Assembly (NCBI GenBank): GCA_038239485.1
Contig: JBBSET010000055.1
Coordinates: 1-24,522 of the forward strand
Direction of reading: 5' to 3'
From: DASQEH01 sp038239485
GTDB taxonomy: Bacteria > Actinomycetota > Actinomycetes > Propionibacteriales > Nocardioidaceae
DNA length: 24,522 nucleotides
Shown here: piece after piece, positions 8,677 through 15,791 of the stretch
Layout: the number at the start of each line of letters is the position of its first letter
Position numbering within the stretch: position 1 is the first letter of the stretch
Notes under the pieces: generated by a model
Seen by the model: only the letters and a program-made list of their open reading frames with translations
Told to the model about the DNA's origin: nothing
Databases searched by the model: none
Position numbers and translations under genes: made by a program

Positions 8677-10029
8677 CTAGCCGGTGACCTGCCCGATCTC
8701 GTCGAGCGCATCGCTGAAGGCCTGGTCCGGCGACGTGCCCTTCGTCTCGACATTGGTCAGCTGGGTGGTCAGGTCGCTCTGGATCTGCGTGTCGTACAGC
8801 CCGATCGGCGGGATCTTCATCTGCGCAGCGATGCCGCCGAAGATCTTCCCCACCGGCGCGTTGTCGAAGTACGCACTGCTGGCGTTCTTGACGCTCGGGT
8901 CGGCGGCCGCCTGCTGGTTGGACGGGAAGTGTCCACCCTGTTCCTTGGACGTCCACATCGTGACCTCCTGCGGCTTCGCGGTCAGCCACTTGACCAAGGC
9001 GATGGCAGCCGGCTTGTTCTGCGCCGCGGTGGGGACGCCGAGCCAGGACCCGCCCCAGTTCGTGGCCCCACCCGGGAGCACCGGGGCCACGCTCCACTTA
9101 CCGGCATACGACGGTCCCGCCTGACCCTGGATGTAGCCCATCATCCACGTGGGGCACGCGATGGCGGCGAAGGCGCCACTGGAGAAGGCCTTGTTCCACG
9201 GGTCGGAGAACTGGGTGAGACCGGCCGTGATGCCGTCCTGCGCCGCCTGGGTGGCATAGCTCCACGCCGCCTTGACGCCGTCGCTGTTCTTGACGTCGGG
9301 CTGGCCGGCAGCGTTGTCGTATGCCTCCTTGCCTTGGTACACGGCAGTGGAGAAGATGCTGGCGGCGCTGTCAACGAAGGCCTTGCCGGTCTTGGCCTTG
9401 TAGTCCTTTCCGAAGCTGATGAAGTCCTGCCAGGTCGTCCACTGCTTTGCCAGGTCAGCGGCGTTACCGCTGAAGCCGGCTGCTTTGAGCAGGTCGGGGC
9501 GGTAGCAGATGGCCTCCGGACCGACGTCGGTGCCGAGACCGACCGTGTCAGCTCCGTTCGTCGTGGTGGCCTGCTGCCACTTCCAGGGGTAGAACGCCGC
9601 CTTGAGCTTGGCGGCACCCGTGACGTCGTTGAAGTTCACGAACTGCGACGCATGGTTCTGCACCACGTCTGCCACGAAGCCGATCTCGATCGCCTGCACG
9701 TCGTCGAGTCCGCTGCCCGATGCGAGCCTGGTCTTCAGCCTGGTCCAGTAGTCGGCCGACTGCTCGACCACATCCTCTTTGATGGTGATGTTCGGGCAGA
9801 GCTTCTTGTACTGGTCGTACAAGCCGTTCTCCTTGAAACCGAAGGTGCCGAACAGGCCCACCGTGACCGTGGTCGGATCGGTGGTCCCGCAGACACCGGA
9901 GGACTTGGCATTGTCCGCTGCGTTGCCGGAGGCGTTGCTCGACGAGCAAGCCGACACGCCGAGAAGGCCGATCGAGATGGCCATCAGTGCGCTGATCAGC
10001 CGCCGGGCCGGTCGTGAACGTGTGGGCAT
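8677..10029 (-). CDS. Sugar ABC transporter substrate-binding lipoprotein
   Basis: This is a 450-residue family-1 extracellular solute-binding protein. The start is ATG 10029, with a strong AGGAGG ending 5 nt before it. The frame extends farther upstream but would run into the promoter. The N-terminus has a basic stretch (RSRPARR), a hydrophobic core, and a lipobox VSAC with the lipid-modified Cys28. A Ser/Ala-rich tether follows. Internal hallmarks include the hinge-proximal GTDVGPEAICYRPDLLKAAG, the GAFAAIACPTWMMGYI stretch and the VKWLTAKPQEVTMW helix in the C-terminal lobe. It would capture a sugar outside the membrane for the permeases that follow. Because a GH1 beta-glucosidase ends the operon, a beta-linked glucoside or oligosaccharide is the likely ligand. 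It is preceded by a promoter with a LacI-type operator. Confidence 0.94.
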   Translation of the reverse strand: MPTRSRPARRLISALMAISIGLLGVSACSSSNASGNAADNAKSSGVCGTTDPTTVTVGLFGTFGFKENGLYDQYKKLCPNITIKEDVVEQSADYWTRLKTRLASGSGLDDVQAIEIGFVADVVQNHASQFVNFNDVTGAAKLKAAFYPWKWQQATTTNGADTVGLGTDVGPEAICYRPDLLKAAGFSGNAADLAKQWTTWQDFISFGKDYKAKTGKAFVDSAASIFSTAVYQGKEAYDNAAGQPDVKNSDGVKAAWSYATQAAQDGITAGLTQFSDPWNKAFSSGAFAAIACPTWMMGYIQGQAGPSYAGKWSVAPVLPGGATNWGGSWLGVPTAAQNKPAAIALVKWLTAKPQEVTMWTSKEQGGHFPSNQQAAADPSVKNASSAYFDNAPVGKIFGGIAAQMKIPPIGLYDTQIQSDLTTQLTNVETKGTSPDQAFSDALDEIGQVTG

Positions 10030-10107
10030 AAATCCTCCTGGAGGCAACGGGGGCGAAGAGATGTTGGGGCTGAGCTCCGGTGCTGAGCGCTGTGCTACGA
10101 GCCGCTC

Positions 10108-10121
10108 TGAGAGCGCTCTCA
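10108..10121. promoter_or_regulatory. LacI-family operator (perfect 14-bp palindrome)
   Basis: TGAGAGCGCTCTCA is a perfect palindrome with the central CG expected for LacI/GalR-family repressors. It closely resembles the actinobacterial CebR-type site TGGGAGCGCTCCCA. It lies immediately downstream of the proposed -10 box, over the predicted transcription start, where a bound repressor would block initiation. The LacI-family gene directly upstream (10183-11214) is the obvious ligand-responsive regulator. No second copy of this exact palindrome was noticed elsewhere in the window. Confidence 0.82.
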
Positions 10122-10127
10122 CGAGAG

Positions 10128-10157
10128 AGCATGCCCGGGTCAGGAAGTGCTTGTCAA
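10128..10157 (-). promoter_or_regulatory. Promoter of the binding-protein/permease/GH1 operon
   Basis: On the minus strand a perfect -35 hexamer TTGACA (10152-10157) is followed after 18 bp by CATGCT (10128-10133), a weak -10 that keeps the important A2 and T6. The predicted start is near 10121, at the edge of the LacI operator, leaving a leader of about 90 nt before the ATG at 10029. A strong -35 with a weak -10 and a repressor site at +1 is a normal inducible-promoter layout. Confidence 0.55.
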
Positions 10158-10182
10158 GGTTCCTGCTGATTCCGCGCGTGTC

Positions 10183-11214
10183 CTAGGCGGTCTGTCGGTG
10201 GACCAGCTCGACAGGCAAGATGGTGGCCCGGGTCGGCGCTTCGCCCGTCAGCCGGCGGATGAGCAGTTCGGCCATCGCCGTTCCGATGCGGGCGATCGGC
10301 TGACGCACAGTCGTGAGCGCGGGCCGGGAGGTGGCCGCGTCGCTGATGTCGTCGAACCCGATCACCGCAACGTCGTCGAGGACGCGCCGACCGCTCGCCT
10401 CGATCGCTCGCATCACCCCCAGCGCGGTGAGGTCGGAGGCCGCGAAGACGGCGTCGATACTCGGATCCACCTCGAGCAGGTGCTTCATGGCATCGAAACC
10501 GCTGGGGTTGGTGAACTGTCCGGCCGCGATGAGCTCGTCGCGGAGCGGGAGACCGCGTTCGGCGAAGACCTCGCGGTATCCGACCAGCCGGTCCTGGCCG
10601 GCGCACATGTCCTGCGGCCCGGTGACGGTGGCGACGGTACGCCGACCGCTGTCGAGCAGGTACTGCGTCGCCATCTTCGCGCCGCCGATGTTGTCGGCGT
10701 CGACGAAGTACAGGTTCTCGCCCCCCGCCAGCGGGCGACCGCTCAGCACCGTCGGTATGCCGTAACCCTCGAGCTGTTCGGGCAGCTCGTCCTTGCCGTG
10801 GAGGGAGAGCAGCAGAACACCGTCGACGTGCCTGCCCGCGGCGTAGTGCAGGAACCGCCGGTGCTCCTCGGGATTCGACGCGACGGTGAAGACGAGCTGC
10901 ATCCCGGCATCCGCGATGGTAGTCTGCGTGCCCCGCAGGACCCCCAGGAAGAACGGGTCCGCGAACAACCGGTCCTCGGTCTCGTCGACGTAGAACGCCA
11001 CCGAGTCGCTGCGGCCCGTGACCAGCGAGCGAGCAGCCCGGTTAGGGGTGTAGGACAGCTCCTCGGCGGCCCTTTCGACGGCGAGCCGGGCCCGCTCGCT
11101 GACATTGGCGGCGCCGCGCAGGACCCGGCTTGCCGTCGCGCGCGACACGGCGGCGCGCGCGGCCACGACCTCGAGTGTCGGTGCTCCACGGCTGTCGGAA
11201 TGCACGTCGCTCAC
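10183..11214 (-). CDS. LacI-family transcriptional repressor
   Basis: The 343-residue regulator starts at GTG 11214. The helix-turn-helix lies at about residues 13-35 (PTLEVVAARAAVSRATASRVLRG, with SRATASRV as recognition helix). The hinge region is SYTPNRAARSLVTGRS. The periplasmic-binding-protein-like effector domain follows, with RHVDGVLLLSLHG, AGQDRLVGYREVF, AVFAASDLTALGVMRAI, and the family-typical VIGFDDISDAA near residue 295. It should bind the palindrome at 10108-10121 and release it when a sugar from the uptake or hydrolysis pathway is bound. The gene precedes the operon on the same strand, 153 nt from the binding-protein start. No Shine-Dalgarno precedes the GTG. A CACACT hexamer 6 nt upstream of it could be the -10 of a leaderless promoter, and a GTGTGACAC palindrome (11222-11230) overlaps it; both are weak. 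Confidence 0.93.
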   Translation of the reverse strand: MSDVHSDSRGAPTLEVVAARAAVSRATASRVLRGAANVSERARLAVERAAEELSYTPNRAARSLVTGRSDSVAFYVDETEDRLFADPFFLGVLRGTQTTIADAGMQLVFTVASNPEEHRRFLHYAAGRHVDGVLLLSLHGKDELPEQLEGYGIPTVLSGRPLAGGENLYFVDADNIGGAKMATQYLLDSGRRTVATVTGPQDMCAGQDRLVGYREVFAERGLPLRDELIAAGQFTNPSGFDAMKHLLEVDPSIDAVFAASDLTALGVMRAIEASGRRVLDDVAVIGFDDISDAATSRPALTTVRQPIARIGTAMAELLIRRLTGEAPTRATILPVELVHRQTA

Positions 11215-11285
11215 GAAGGGAGTGTGACACGAGAGGCCAGGGGTACGGCATCCTTACAGGCGACGAGACCGCGGGAAGGAGCCGA

Positions 11286-12170
11286 ATGCCACCAGACGAC
11301 CCCCGGCAGCACCCGGACCGGGCCGCTACGGGCGAGGGTGGGTGGAATCCTCCGGTGGGAGCCTCGCCGGGCCGCGCGATCCGCTACGAGCTGATCGGCT
11401 GCGCCCTGAACGGCCACTGCGTTCCGCTGATGGCGGTCGGCGCGACCGGCACGTCGGACCCCGCGATCACCCGCGAGCACGGCGGTGTCGTCTGGCATCG
11501 ATGTCTTCGCTGCGACGCCTGGCTGCCTGGCCAGCCCAGCGGCAGCACGGTGTCGACCACCGGTGACACGTGGAGCAGGGACGGCACCGAGCCACCGCTA
11601 CGGGGCCGGCTGCTCCGCGACCGCTACGTGCTGCGGCTGATCGCCGTCGACCGCGCGCTCCATGTCCTGGTGCTGAGCCTTCTCGCCGCGGCGATCCTGC
11701 TCTTCGCGTCCCACCGGACCGGGCTGAAGGAGAAGGTCACCAAGATCGCCTCCGACCTCCAGGGCGGCGTTGGCGGCCAGAGCCACAGCGGACACGGGCT
11801 GTTGCACGATGTGAACCGCCTGTTCAGCCTGCAGACCAGCTCGCTCTATCTGGCTGCCGCCGTCGCCACCGCCTACGCCGTGCTCGAAGCCGTCGAGATG
11901 GTGGGGCTGTGGCGGGCCAGGCGTTGGGCCGAGTACCTGACCTTCCTCGCGACCGTCCTGCTGCTGCCCCTGGAGATCTACGAGCTGTCCCAGTCACTGT
12001 CACCGCTCAAGATGGTCACGCTCGCCATCAACCTTGCCATCGCGGCGTACCTGCTGTGGGCGAAGCGGCTGTTCGGCGTCCACGGCGGCGGCCGGGCCGA
12101 GCAGGAGGAGCGTGACCGCGACTCTGGCTGGCTGCCGATCGACCGCGCCACCCCGCCCGTCGAGGGCTGA
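11286..12170 (+). CDS. DUF2127-family membrane protein
   Basis: The 294-residue protein starts at ATG 11286 with a good ribosome site (GGAAGGAG, 4 nt upstream). An N-terminal cytoplasmic module contains four cysteines in two pairs: Cys39/Cys45 in IGCALNGHC, and Cys73/Cys76 in WHRCLRCDAWLP. This arrangement could bind a metal. Four membrane segments follow: RALHVLVLSLLAAAILLFAS, AAAVATAYAVLEAVEMVGLW, AEYLTFLATVLLLPLEIYEL and VTLAINLAIAAYLLWAKRLF. The VEMVGLWRARRWAEYLT and LPLEIYEL phrases are typical of DUF2127. No biochemical role is established for the family. The gene is divergent from the LacI gene (71-nt gap) and convergent with the histidine kinase gene (18-nt gap), so it appears to stand alone. 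Confidence 0.85.
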   Translation: MPPDDPRQHPDRAATGEGGWNPPVGASPGRAIRYELIGCALNGHCVPLMAVGATGTSDPAITREHGGVVWHRCLRCDAWLPGQPSGSTVSTTGDTWSRDGTEPPLRGRLLRDRYVLRLIAVDRALHVLVLSLLAAAILLFASHRTGLKEKVTKIASDLQGGVGGQSHSGHGLLHDVNRLFSLQTSSLYLAAAVATAYAVLEAVEMVGLWRARRWAEYLTFLATVLLLPLEIYELSQSLSPLKMVTLAINLAIAAYLLWAKRLFGVHGGGRAEQEERDRDSGWLPIDRATPPVEG

Positions 12171-12180
12171 CCCGGGTCAG
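12167..12180. repeat. 14-bp perfect palindrome at the convergent gene junction
   Basis: CTGACCCGGGTCAG is self-complementary and includes the stop codon of the DUF2127 gene; the kinase gene ends on the other strand 9 nt away. As a hairpin it would have at most a 5-bp stem with a 4-nt loop and no T-run, so it is weak as a terminator. It may simply reflect overlapping stop-codon signals. No function is assigned. Confidence 0.3.
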
Positions 12181-12188
12181 GCGTCCGG

Positions 12189-13643
12189 TCACGAGCGAGG
12201 ATCTGACGGCAGCCAAAGCCGGAAGGACGCGCCACTGCCCGGCGCGCTCTGGACGCTCAGCGTCCCGCCGTGCGCCTCCGCGATGCTGTGGGCGATCGCG
12301 AGACCCAGCCCGGTCCCGCCGTGGGTACGGGAGCGAGAGATGTCTCCCCGCGTGAACCGGTCGAAGAGCCTCGGCTGCTGCGCCGAGGCGATACCCGGGC
12401 CGTCATCTCGGACCAGGAGCTCGACGCCGAGCCGCTCCGGACGCAGCACCGCCGTGACGGTCGTGCCTGCCGGCGTGTGGTTGCGGGCGTTGCTCAACAG
12501 GTTCGCCACGACCTGATGGAGGCGGTCGACGTCGCCCGTCACCATGACGGCATGGTCGGGAAGGTCGAGGCGCCATTCGTGGTTCTGGCCGGCGGCCCTG
12601 GCGTCGTTGACCGCCTCCAGGACCAGGAGGGTCAGATCGAGGGGCCGACGAGCCAGTGGGCGACCGGCGTCCAGCCGAGCCAGCAGCAGCAGATCGGCGA
12701 CAAGGGCGCCCATCCGGTCCGCCGCCACCGTGATCCGGCTCAGCGCGTCGGCCGTCTCCTCCGGCACCGAGCCCGACTCAGGAGTCGCCCCGAACTCGGC
12801 GTAGGCGCGGATCGTCGCCAGCGGAGTACGCAGCTCGTGGCTGGCGTCGGCGACGAACTGTCGCAGCTGGGTCTCGGTCGCGTCGCGGGACGTCATCGCC
12901 TGACTGACCCGTTCGAGCATCCGGTCGAAGGCGGCGCTGACCTGGTCGACCTCGCTGCCCGAGGACGTCGTCGCCGATGTCGTCGGCAACGAGGTGTCCG
13001 GGCCGGTGAGCGCCAGCTCGGAGACGCGAAGCGCATTCTCGGACAGGTGCTCGAGCGGCCGGAGCGCGCGACGTACCACCCAGGCGGTTGCCAGCGCCCC
13101 AAGCAGCACCAGGACCAGGAACACGATCAGCAGAACCACGAAGAGCTGCGCCAGGGTCTCGTTGATCGGATGCAACGGCAGACCTGTCACCTGGACGTCG
13201 CCGTCGTGGCCTGCCACCGCCCGGAGCCGGTAGTCCCCGATCCCGGCGAGGTCGACACTCGTGGGGCCGGCTCCCGGCTGGACCGCTGCGACCGCCGCGA
13301 CCTCCGCGCGGTCCATCCGTAGGGTCTGGTTCGCCCCGGAGTCGGTGATGAGCGCAGCCTGCGTGACCCGACCCCCGATCAGGCGGATCCCGAGGGTCCC
13401 CGCCGCCTGACCCGGGATCGAGTCGTCAGGGTCAGGGCCCGGTCGCTTGACTCCGGATCCTGCGTGCTCGAGGCTGGCCGAGTACCGGCCGCCGGCGGCG
13501 ACGAGCTGGCTGTCGAGCCGAGAGATGAGAAACTGGCGCAGGAACAGCTCGCTCGTGAACCCCAGGACCGCGCAGGCGACGAGGAGCACCACCACCGTGC
13601 CTGCCGTCAGCCGTGCACGCAGAGTCCGGCGGCGACCGCTCAC
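12189..13643 (-). CDS. Two-component sensor histidine kinase (HAMP-HisKA-HATPase)
   Basis: The 484-residue membrane kinase starts at GTG 13643, which overlaps the stop of the response regulator gene (GTGA, 13640-13643). Membrane helix 1 spans about residues 12-32. An extracytoplasmic sensor region of roughly 125 residues has no recognisable named fold and no cysteine. Helix 2 (about 167-190) leads into a HAMP linker (RRALRPLEHLSENALRVSEL) with a Ser/Thr-rich insertion near 213-230. The H-box is FVADASHELRTPL with the phospho-acceptor His269. The N-box NLLSNARNHTP, G1 DDGPGI, F-box LFDRFTRGD and G2 GGTGLGLAI are all intact. It would phosphorylate the regulator encoded just upstream. Its gene neighbourhood suggests that it senses an envelope redox, metal or stress signal relevant to the divergent redox operon. 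Confidence 0.95.
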   Translation of the reverse strand: MSGRRRTLRARLTAGTVVVLLVACAVLGFTSELFLRQFLISRLDSQLVAAGGRYSASLEHAGSGVKRPGPDPDDSIPGQAAGTLGIRLIGGRVTQAALITDSGANQTLRMDRAEVAAVAAVQPGAGPTSVDLAGIGDYRLRAVAGHDGDVQVTGLPLHPINETLAQLFVVLLIVFLVLVLLGALATAWVVRRALRPLEHLSENALRVSELALTGPDTSLPTTSATTSSGSEVDQVSAAFDRMLERVSQAMTSRDATETQLRQFVADASHELRTPLATIRAYAEFGATPESGSVPEETADALSRITVAADRMGALVADLLLLARLDAGRPLARRPLDLTLLVLEAVNDARAAGQNHEWRLDLPDHAVMVTGDVDRLHQVVANLLSNARNHTPAGTTVTAVLRPERLGVELLVRDDGPGIASAQQPRLFDRFTRGDISRSRTHGGTGLGLAIAHSIAEAHGGTLSVQSAPGSGASFRLWLPSDPRS

Positions 13644-14338
13644 GAAGGTGGGCGCATGATGTAGCCGACGCCCCGCACCGTGTGGATGAGCGGCTCACGG
13701 CCGGCGTCGACCTTCTTGCGCAGATAGCTGATGTACAGCTCGACGATGTGCGCCTTGCCACCGAAGTCGTAGTCCCAGACGCGGTCGAGGATCTGTGCCT
13801 TCGAGAGCACCCGGCGAGGGTTGCGCATCAGGAAGCGAAGCAGCTCGAACTCCGTCGCCGTCAACTCGATCCGCTCACCGGCCCGGGTCACCTCGTGCGC
13901 GTCCTCGTCCATGCTCAGGTCGGCGACTGTCAGCGACGCTGCCGCCTGCTCCCGGGTACTGCCAGAGCGCCGGAGCAGGCCGCGCAGACGCGCTAGCACC
14001 TCCTCCAGGCTGAAGGGCTTGGTGACGTAGTCGTCACCCCCGGCGGTGATCCCCGCGATACGGTCCTCGACGGACTCCCGCGCGGTGAGGAACAGCACCG
14101 AGACGTCGGCATCCCAGGCGCGGATCCGGGACAGTACCTCGAGCCCGTCCAGGTCGGGGAGCATCATGTCGAGGACGACGGCGTCCGGCTTGAACTCCCT
14201 GGCCTCTCGCACTGCATCCGACCCGGTGTACGCCGTCCGCGCGGTCCACCCGTCGCGGCGGAGCACGCTCGCCAGGACCTCCGCGAGACTCTGCTCGTCG
14301 TCGACGACCAGCACGCGCGGTTTCGGTGCTGTGCTCAC
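13640..14338 (-). CDS. OmpR/PhoB-family response regulator
   Basis: The protein has 232 residues from the GTG at 14338, giving the family-typical start MSTAPKPRVLVVDDEQ. The frame is open to 14554, but those extra residues are unconserved and lie over the promoter region. The receiver domain carries the acidic pocket VDDE, the phospho-acceptor Asp57 (VVLDMMLPDLDG), the conserved Thr in FLTA, and Lys107 in YVTKPF. The C-terminal winged helix (about 130-232) shows ELTATEFELLRFLMRNPRRVLSK and AHIVELYISYLRKKVD, with GVGYIMRPP at the end. It is coupled to the kinase gene. The 11-bp phased repeats 34-77 nt upstream of its own start, in the promoter region shared with the redox operon, are the probable binding sites. 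Confidence 0.95.
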   Translation of the reverse strand: MSTAPKPRVLVVDDEQSLAEVLASVLRRDGWTARTAYTGSDAVREAREFKPDAVVLDMMLPDLDGLEVLSRIRAWDADVSVLFLTARESVEDRIAGITAGGDDYVTKPFSLEEVLARLRGLLRRSGSTREQAAASLTVADLSMDEDAHEVTRAGERIELTATEFELLRFLMRNPRRVLSKAQILDRVWDYDFGGKAHIVELYISYLRKKVDAGREPLIHTVRGVGYIMRPPS

Positions 14339-14371
14339 GTCCTCAGCATGCGTGCCCGCGGACCCGAACTT

Positions 14372-14415
14372 CCTCTGCGCCACCTCAGCATGTCCTCTGC
14401 GTCGTCTCGGCTCGG
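14372..14415. promoter_or_regulatory. Phased 11-bp direct repeats, candidate OmpR-family binding site A
   Basis: Three abutting 11-bp units start with CCTC: CCTCTGCGCCA (14372-14382), CCTCAGCATGT (14383-14393), CCTCTGCGTCG (14394-14404). A fourth, weaker unit is TCTCGGCTCGG (14405-14415). The shared core is yCTCnGC once per helical turn, the way OmpR/PhoB-family dimers bind head-to-tail on DNA. A further CCTCAGCATG copy stands apart at 14341-14350. The site lies between the response-regulator gene and the divergent redox operon, so it could serve both. Confidence 0.55.
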
Positions 14416-14441
14416 CAGGTCGGTTCCGCCCAAGCCCCATG

Positions 14442-14463
14442 CCTCTGAGCATTCTCACAGACG
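14442..14463. promoter_or_regulatory. Second phased yCTC pair, candidate regulator site B
   Basis: CCTCTGAGCAT (14442-14452) is followed directly by TCTCACAGACG (14453-14463), again an 11-bp phase of the yCTC core. It lies 70 nt downstream of the first unit of site A, not in the same helical register, and about 70-90 nt upstream of the ATG at 14533. That is where an activator of the redox operon would sit. The match is weaker than site A. Confidence 0.35.
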
Positions 14464-14532
14464 CGGGCAAGAACTCGCACAGACACGCGAGCGACCGTGG
14501 TAGCACGAAGCTCCCTGGAGAAGAGGACACCC

Positions 14533-14877
14533 ATGTACATCGACTCAGACGCACGAGACGGCGGCCAGCGTCGAGCCCGCAGTGTCACCACGACGCTTGC
14601 CGCGAGTGCGACCGTCGGCACGCTCGCGGTGACAGGGCTGCTCGCCGCCCATGCGGCCCCGTCGGCCAGCTCGAACGGAACCGCGGCGCCCACCTCGGCG
14701 GCCAGCAGATCCTCGCATGCGGCGGGTTCCACTACCCAGGTCCGCAGCGGCACGTCGTCCGGCCGGTCGTCGACGTCGACGCCGACGCCGACGCAGTCCT
14801 CGAGCACACCTCGAAGCACCGGCAGCGGCGTCACCGGTTCGACGGGTCAGGCCCACGTCCAGTCGAGCGGGTCATGA
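14533..14877 (+). CDS. Small exported or membrane-anchored Ser/Thr-rich protein (unknown function)
   Basis: The protein has 114 residues from the ATG at 14533, with AAGAGG 6 nt upstream. A charged N-terminus (DARDGGQRRARS) precedes one hydrophobic segment, about residues 19-41 (TTTLAASATVGTLAVTGLLAA), then an AHA-A site that could be a signal-peptidase site or the outer face of an anchor. The rest is low-complexity Ser/Thr/Gly/Pro, ending AHVQSSGS. No folded domain and no cysteine is visible. Its stop overlaps the ATG of the ApbE gene (ATGA, 14874-14877). It resembles the signal-plus-linker part of actinobacterial FMN-binding proteins, but the FMN-binding domain is absent. The segment GVTGST weakly resembles the ApbE target motif and may be chance. 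It is the first gene of the redox operon. Confidence 0.7.
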   Translation: MYIDSDARDGGQRRARSVTTTLAASATVGTLAVTGLLAAHAAPSASSNGTAAPTSAASRSSHAAGSTTQVRSGTSSGRSSTSTPTPTQSSSTPRSTGSGVTGSTGQAHVQSSGS

Positions 14878-15791
14878 GGGCCGCCGCTGACGTAGAGCAC
14901 CAAACTGTCACCGCCGAGTGGGAGGTCTGGACCACCACGGCACGGCTGGTGGTGACCGAACCAGCCGCGCTCGCTGCAGCAGTAGAGATCGTGAGGGACT
15001 ACCTGAGCCAGGTTGACGCCGCCGCGAGCCGGTTCCGTCCCGACTCCGAGGTCTGCCGGCTCGCCGTCGCCATCGACGGACGAACGACGCCCAGTCCGCT
15101 GCTCCGCGAGCTGGTCCACGCCGCGCTCTGGGCCGCTCAGACCACCGACGGAGCTGTGGACCCCACGCTCGGCAGTGTCCTCACCAGCCTCGGGTATCGA
15201 GGAGACCTCGACCAACAGGCGACCGCCCGCCGCGCCGCGCCGACCCTCACCCGCCGGGCCACCTGGCGCGATGTGCACCTGGACCCGGTCAGCCTGCAGG
15301 TTCCGCCGGCCACCCTGCTCGACCTGGGCGCGACGGCCAAGGCATATGCCGCCGACCGGTCCGCCACCATCGTCGCGGAAACCCTGGACTGCGGTGCCTT
15401 GGTCAGCCTGGGCGGCGACATCCGGTTCGCAGGCCGGGAACCGGCCGGCGGCTGGAGAGTTCGGGTCCAGGACGGACCGGACCAGCCTGCGAGCACGATC
15501 CGGCTGACCGGAGCGCGGGCGGTCGCGACGTCGTCGACCTTGCACAGGAGGTGGCTACAGGACGAGGAGATCCTGCACCACGTGCTGGATCCCGCGACCG
15601 GCCGCCCCGCCGACCCGGTCTGGCGGACGGCGACCGTTGCCGCGAACACCTGTCTGGAGGCCAACACCTGGTCGACCGCAGCGCTCGTCAGGGGCCGCCG
15701 GGCTCCCGACCTGCTTCGTCGGGCAGGTGTCGACGCTCGACTGGTGACCGCCGAGGGCAGTGTGGCGCTGTTCGGGGGATGGCCCGCATGA
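14874..15791 (+). CDS. ApbE-family FAD:protein FMN transferase
   Basis: The 305-residue enzyme starts at ATG 14874, overlapping the previous stop. ApbE proteins use FAD and Mg2+ to attach FMN covalently to Ser/Thr of target proteins. Family signatures run in order: DAAASRFRPDSEV (48-60), TDGAVDPTLG (91-100), LLDLGATAKAYAADR (148-162), ALVSLGGDI (175-183), AVATSS (216-221), and HHVLDPATGRPA (235-246). The metal-ligand segment, often ADALATA, reads EANTWSTA (262-269), so Asn264 replaces the usual Asp while Thr268 is kept. No signal peptide or lipobox is present, so it acts in the cytosol or its target is modified before export. Its stop overlaps the next start (ATGA, 15788-15791). No FMN-binding-domain target is encoded in the window. 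Confidence 0.9.
   Translation: MRAAADVEHQTVTAEWEVWTTTARLVVTEPAALAAAVEIVRDYLSQVDAAASRFRPDSEVCRLAVAIDGRTTPSPLLRELVHAALWAAQTTDGAVDPTLGSVLTSLGYRGDLDQQATARRAAPTLTRRATWRDVHLDPVSLQVPPATLLDLGATAKAYAADRSATIVAETLDCGALVSLGGDIRFAGREPAGGWRVRVQDGPDQPASTIRLTGARAVATSSTLHRRWLQDEEILHHVLDPATGRPADPVWRTATVAANTCLEANTWSTAALVRGRRAPDLLRRAGVDARLVTAEGSVALFGGWPA

Noticed and set aside
14046..15791. Long frame that would add 276 residues before ApbE
   Set aside because: The extension is antisense to the response regulator and runs through the promoter region; the ATG at 14874 gives the normal coupled start.
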